A DNA stretch of 64,000 nt, from positions 10,305,449 to 10,369,448 of the forward strand of contig NC_049980.1 in the NCBI RefSeq assembly GCF_000003815.2, in the 5' to 3' direction. Below, one piece after another: positions 59,080 through 64,000 of the stretch. The first letter of the stretch is position 1, and each line of letters begins with the position of its first letter. Under the pieces are notes generated by a model that did not search any database, was not told where the DNA came from, and saw only the letters and a list, made by a program, of their open reading frames with translations. The position numbers and the translations under genes are program-made. The stretch is from Branchiostoma floridae. Taxonomy: Eukaryota; Chordata; Leptocardii; Amphioxiformes; Branchiostomatidae.

Positions 59080-60673
59080 CTTGGGATCGCTGTGTGTATT
59101 TTTTTCTTCCGGCTATTTTTCTTTTGTCAAACGGCCGATCTAATTAAATTACTCGTTTTGTGATTCCGATGTAGTTGTTTGCAGCAAAGATAGATAAATA
59201 TGCTACTGTATAGAGTACTATACAGTTATTACAAAAGGAAATGGCGAAAAATTTGGAATAGATGAAGCTTTTTTGGTTACCTTTTTATATTTTTCCTATA
59301 GAAATTCATAATGATTTAGATCATTTTCCATTAGTCTAGTTCAAAATTACCATATAAGTTTAGTTGTTTTTCTTTTTCATCCATTAGACCACTTGTGAAC
59401 ATGAACATAAAGATTATTATTATTAACATGTTCAACAAAAGGGTAAAAGAACAGTGTGAACATTTGTGTGGTTTGATGAAAACAGGTGTCACTTCACTTC
59501 TCTCTTTTTCCTTTGCGTACTGCAGAGAAATGCGTTCAGATTCGCCATAGTACTCACAATTTCATTGGGTTTGCCGACTTATACATAACAATTCGTAACA
59601 CAAAAACTGGAAAATAAACCCGTTAACTAACTGATACGCTTTGATGACGTTTTGCACACACCACGAGATTAAACTCTTTTTATTAAGAAAAACGGCAACT
59701 TGTAAAAAAGAATACGATAGAATAAAAAAAGAATACGGACCAGTTGATGTGTTGTCCACGGATGAAATTTATTGAAATCAATGACCAGTGACTGTTGACG
59801 TGATGACGCCGTGTTTACTTCGTGTCACGCGCTGGCCGGGTGTTTTCCGTTCACAATTCCGTGATGACGACAAGGATTAAAATAGAGAAATGTCACAAGG
59901 AACTAACCATTTCAGAACGGGGGTAGACAGTAAGTAGCTATTGAATGATTTTTCTGAAGAGGGGAATAGAAAATAGGAGAGAAATGCACTGCACTGACAG
60001 TCCGTTTATTTAACAAAAGACAATAAAGTAACGTTAACCCATTTTCACTATACAAATGGTGAATATCTATTGCTATTTTTGGCTGTGAAGAAAAGTTGAT
60101 TTCACTTTGATTCCCTGATGACGTAAACTCAGGTTTATCCGACTGGTCACATGCACGGGGCATGAAAATTAATTTCATGTAAAACCATCAATATGAGTTG
60201 TGTCATAAATATTTTTCACCATTCCACTACGTCATGGACCTTGAACAATCATCCAAGGGAGGTCATTCTTGAACAATTACGTCATTTTTGGAAGCGGGGA
60301 TTGGTGCGTGGTCACGTGGTGTCCACTAAGTCACGAGGCTCGTTGCGCACAAGTTTCAAACTCATGTCGTCAGTGTTTACTTCTTTGCGCCGTATAAAAA
60401 ACTGACTCACGCGTCCTAGTTTCTCAGAAAAACTGAGAAGGGGAAAGAGAAGTGTAGTCATCTGGCCGACTGAAGAATCTTCCTCCAGAAGTTCGTAGAG
60501 ACGTCGACTGTTACTTTCTTTGCATTGGTCAAAGGCGGTTTTGGACTTGGTTTCAGGCGGTTAGAAGTAGTTTTTGAAGACGAAAACAGATTTGGGAGAG
60601 GACGGGTTGGTCTAATCTGGACAGGAGGAAGTAAGGATACATTCCGGTAAACTTTTTCGTTCCACCAACAAAC
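59080..60673. promoter_or_regulatory. Divergent promoter interval between the two ASB-type genes
   Basis: About 1.6 kb between the most distal minus-strand first exon and the plus-strand ATG at 60674. A TATA box (TATAAAAA, 60393-60400) lies in the plus orientation, so transcription probably begins near 60425, leaving a leader of about 250 nt. No TATA box was seen for the minus-strand first exon. The remaining sequence is AT-rich and without genes. Confidence 0.5.
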
Positions 60674-63646
60674 ATGGATTTCATCAAGGATTTCTGCAAG
60701 GGTTCGTTTGGATCCTATCTGTCTGACGCTCAAGAAGGCTTCTTGGAGAAACTTCTGAAGTGTCTTGAGCGGGAGGAGAAGTGGACTAAGGAAGACGCGT
60801 GCTGGTTCTACTCCGTAGTGAACGATGGGGACTTGAAGAACATGTTGAAGATGTTGAACCGCCATGTTGGACAGGTGGACGCCAAGCTGGAGGTCCAGTA
60901 CAAAAATAACGACGAACTGATGGAGTATATCTACCAGAAGGGAGACGTTAGACAAGTTGCCCCTGGTAAGTACTGCTTTTACTTTTTACACAACATTATA
61001 TCGCTAGTTAAAAGATAGGAGATAGAAGGATCATGGTCGACGGAGTTCGTCCAAAAATTTAGAGGGTTAAGTCCTAATAGTGTTGATTCCAGTGTTGGGT
61101 GTAAAGTGTTAGTATCTTTATACAACAGGTTCTTTATACTTTTTGACAACTCGGATAGCTGGCCTCTTAAATAGGTAGCGAGCCCAGAGCACATAGTGTT
61201 ACTTTATATTTGAACTGTGGACCACAGAAATCATTTGTAATATTTCGTATCGTATCAACCATGTACTGGTAAACGTTCCAGACATGTTTGTTTCGTCATC
61301 CCATATTTGTGTAACTTTAGAGTAAACAGCCAAACCGGCAACAGATGGTCACGAGATATCAGAGGCAAAGTGCCAGAGTTTTTGCGCATCAACATAACTT
61401 GTTTACCGGATTTGTCCTTGTCAAAAGACTTCCTTTATTTGAAGGAGACTTCATTAAGACTTGAATATCTTCGTTATCTCATGAAGGGCAATGTAGTGAC
61501 ACCATTGAAACTTAAGATTAAATATGTATCGTTTACATCAGATTTTACATATTTGTAGCTCATCAAATGAATGGCTCAGTGTGAATCACAGGGAGGGTAC
61601 ATCTACTATATGTAATGTTTTCAGTGAAATCACGATTTGGAATGACTCATATCAGCCCAAATAGATCCTGCCACTGTTGACACCCATTGCAGCTTGTTTA
61701 CAACTCCAGGACGCATAAAACCTCTCCCAAGTTTGGCAGTGACGATGTAGTTTTTGTTGTACGACTTTTGAACGACTAAATTAAAAAAAAATGGCTGAAA
61801 TAAGAGTAAAACTTTTATCATTTTGTAACATAAAGATCTTGACAGAGAACGATGCATTTTTCTGCTCCAGGGGTGTGGCAAATGATCTACGACACAGAAT
61901 ACGTCACCCCGCTGTACGTCACCGCTAAGAACGGGTACGTGGACTGCATGCGGCACCTGCTGAACCGCCAGGCGGACGTGGACTACGCTCCCAGCGGCTG
62001 GACGCCGCTCCACGCCGCGGTGGACGCCGGGCACGTGGACTGCGTCAGGCTGCTGTTGGACTACGGTGCCGACATCACCACGGAGACAGACGACGGGCTG
62101 ATCGTGTTGCACCTGTGCTGTAAGCCTGGGGAACAGTACGTCAGGTGTGCGGAGGTGTTACTCAAGGTGAGTAGGTATTCATTTGCTTCTGTTAATTTCC
62201 TCCAGAGCATTCTCGTCAAAGTAAACAGACAGAATTATCCTTTGGTCGATAAAGGTTAGACATCCAGGTGGTAAGATACGGCAAAAAGCAGTAACTCAAG
62301 CAACTGGACACGTACAGGATTTAGGAAATGGTCAAAAGAATTTGCGGATGTGATTTTGGCAACGTTCTTTGTACGTCTGCGTCGACGATTACCAATAACG
62401 TCGCATTGCATTCGGAATAGTAAATCATGTATCATGCTATATAGCATGGTTTGAGGAGCTAGCATTACCTATTTTTTTTTCATATGTATAAAGTACGTTT
62501 CATACGAACATCTTTTTACCCAGGCCAGCACAGAGCAAATCAACGAGAAATCATGGGAAAAGCAGCAGACTCCTTTGCACATCGCCGCCAGTAAGGGTCT
62601 GGGTGGGTTGGTGGGACTGCTCCTAGAGAAGGGTGCAGATCCTAACGTTAGGGACCTGGACAAGGAGACTCCCCTACTCCTGGCTGCCTACCTTACCACT
62701 GGTGAAGACGGCTATCTCATGACCTGTCGGAAACTGGTACAGGCCGGGGCCGACGTCAACGTTCAGGATAGCGAAAAGTGAGTCAGTAGAAACTGTTATT
62801 CACCGTTAAAGATGAGTTATAGCCTCTACCAGGCTCCACAGGTCGCTAGGTCCCAAACTCTACTCCTCAGCCAGCTAACTCGTCTGGTACTAGTGTCGTA
62901 TCTGTCTTATTTGCCAATTTTTGCCATTTTTTTAGCGACCTATGCTATGGAGCCTTGGGAGATGTCTTGGGAGATTTCAGTTGGGTTTAAAGGTCATTGT
63001 AAACTCTGCGATGTGTTATATGGTAAACTTACTGTTGATAGTTATGACCAAAGTTGCTTATACATTTTGTTTACCTTGGCATCTTATGTTTTTCAGCCAA
63101 ATCGCTCTCCACAAAGCCTGTCGTAATGGTGACGACAGAATGGCGACGCTTCTGGCCGTCAGTGGGTCCGACATCAACCACAGAGATTATTACTTTAAGA
63201 CCCCGCTGTTTGAAGCCATAGCGGCCTCAGAGCTTCTTGCCCGAGGTTACTCCAAGGACGCAGTCAAGGGCAAACCGGAGGGCTGTGTCCAGGCCATGGT
63301 CAACAACGGCGCCTGGAGAGTCTACCCGACGGAGTTTCACCAGATTCTGGCGCAGTGCGCCGGACATCCGCCCACCATCGAAGTGCTGGTCAACTCGTAC
63401 GCCTCCGTGCACATCACCGCTCTGTGGCGGGAGTCCATCCCTGATGACGTCATGGAAGAACATGGCGACTTCTACAGGGCGTTTCTGAGTCTCGGGAAAA
63501 GTCCCGCCACGCTGCAACATCTCGCGAGAAGCTCGCTGAGGAAAGTTTTTGGAAAGAAATGTCAGAAGGTTGTTGACGGGTTAGCTATAGCTCCGGGACT
63601 GAAGAAGTACATTCTCCTTGTTCCGGGGGAGGCAGGGATGCACTGA
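60674..63646 (+). CDS. ASB-type ankyrin-repeat/SOCS-box protein, divergent paralogue
   Basis: Exons 60674-60965, 61871-62166, 62524-62777 and 63097-63646 join in phase to 463 residues. The first 97 residues (MDFIKDFCKGSFGSYLSDAQ, then KWTKEDACWFYSVVNDGDLK and QVDAKLEVQYKNNDELMEY) are specific to this gene but include a VDA-K-LEV motif like the VDAVLEV of the sister gene. The ankyrin repeats follow (TPLYVTAKNGYVDCMRHLL, TPLHAAVDAGHVDCVRLLL, TPLHIAASKGLGGLVGLLL and more). The SOCS box is TLQHLARSSLRKVFG, then AIAPGLKKYILLVP. The role would be substrate receptor of a Cul5-Elongin B/C ubiquitin ligase (family inference). It is the head-to-head neighbour of the gene at 52751. Compared with it, an intron between repeats 2 and 3 is absent and one in the later repeats is present. 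Confidence 0.88.
62248..62340 (+). repeat. Foldback repeat, family C, partial copy
   Basis: TTAGACATCCAGGTGGTAAG, then CAAAAAGCAGTAACTCAAGC and GATTTAGGAAATGGTCA match the left half of 17150-17350. It is in the second intron of the plus-strand ASB-type gene. The right half is missing. Confidence 0.55.
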
Positions 63647-64000
63647 TCGACGAGGACGATATTCAGAGCTCTGTACATTTACGGTCAAACTCAATGGTGC
63701 AATTAATGGGAAAACCAATGCAATACTGAATTGTTATATCAATGCCAACCTAGGATAGATATACGGACTGAAATGCTATAACAATGATTTGTATAATATC
63801 TATATAAGCTGCATGCGTATCAATATTAGAACCTAGGCGGAAAACCGCGCTACTGGATAGGTCTTTATGACTGTACGTATTAAGTCAGTTGACAGTATTT
63901 ATTGTCGTTGTTTAGATTGTTGTAGTGGTGAAGAAATGAGAGTTATCATAAACATGTAAGAGAAAGAGAACTACAAGTAAAGTGTACGAGGATGGAATCA
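63647..64000 (+). other. 3' flank of the plus-strand ASB-type gene
   Basis: AT-rich sequence after the stop codon, probably 3' UTR and beyond. No clear AATAAA was found before the window ends, and no other feature was recognised. Confidence 0.4.

Noticed and set aside
61307-61558. Open frame in the first intron of the plus-strand ASB-type gene as a possible alternative first exon
   Set aside because: It has a weak likeness (LRYLMKGNVVTPLKLKIKY) to the first-exon motif, but no matching phase-1 donor was found at its end and the DNA is AT-rich.

Overview
The window looks like nuclear DNA of an invertebrate deuterostome, most likely a cephalochordate (amphioxus, Branchiostoma). This is inferred from three things: many small exons separated by AT-rich introns, proteins close to their vertebrate counterparts, and a high density of short foldback and MITE-type repeats in almost every intron. 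The species cannot be fixed from the sequence alone. No prokaryotic features, CRISPR arrays, rRNA or intact tRNA genes were seen, and no retrovirus-like or capsid-bearing element was recognised.

Layout. (1) 1-2693, minus strand: the 5' part of USP14, a proteasome-associated deubiquitinase, running off the left edge. (2) 2694-3518: a shared head-to-head promoter region and the likely non-coding first exon of RAB23. (3) 3519-19119, plus strand: RAB23, a complete 237-residue small GTPase in six coding exons. (4) 19120-23930: 3' flank with SINE-like and MITE debris. (5) About 23930-43690, plus strand: SMC6, with all 23 coding exons placed and joining in frame to 1116 residues; its introns are crowded with repeats. 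(6) 43691-46400: several hAT-type MITEs, two with perfect 8-bp target duplications. (7) 46453-49835: two small minus-strand genes for related, unrecognised coiled-coil-like proteins, and a candidate divergent plus-strand gene start. (8) 50291-52120: a foldback MITE and a local tandem duplication. (9) 52751-63646: two head-to-head ankyrin-repeat/SOCS-box (ASB-type) paralogues.

The most unusual part is the minus-strand ASB-type gene. Upstream of its common body (three exons, 52751-55051) lie four separate ATG-bearing first exons (55814-56021, 56692-56908, 57580-57799, 58893-59079). Each ends in a phase-1 splice donor that fits the same phase-1 acceptor at 55051. The first three are clearly related (shared V-[DN]-A-V-L-E-V-K motif) and their starts lie 887 and 891 bp apart. 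This looks like an array of alternative first exons giving one ankyrin/SOCS protein several interchangeable N-termini. The divergent paralogue at 60674-63646 has a single, longer first exon and a different intron layout.

USP14, RAB23 and SMC6 do not form a known pathway; they are neighbours only. The two ASB-type genes would be expected to act as substrate receptors of Cullin-5 ubiquitin ligases, although both have altered SOCS-box signature residues.
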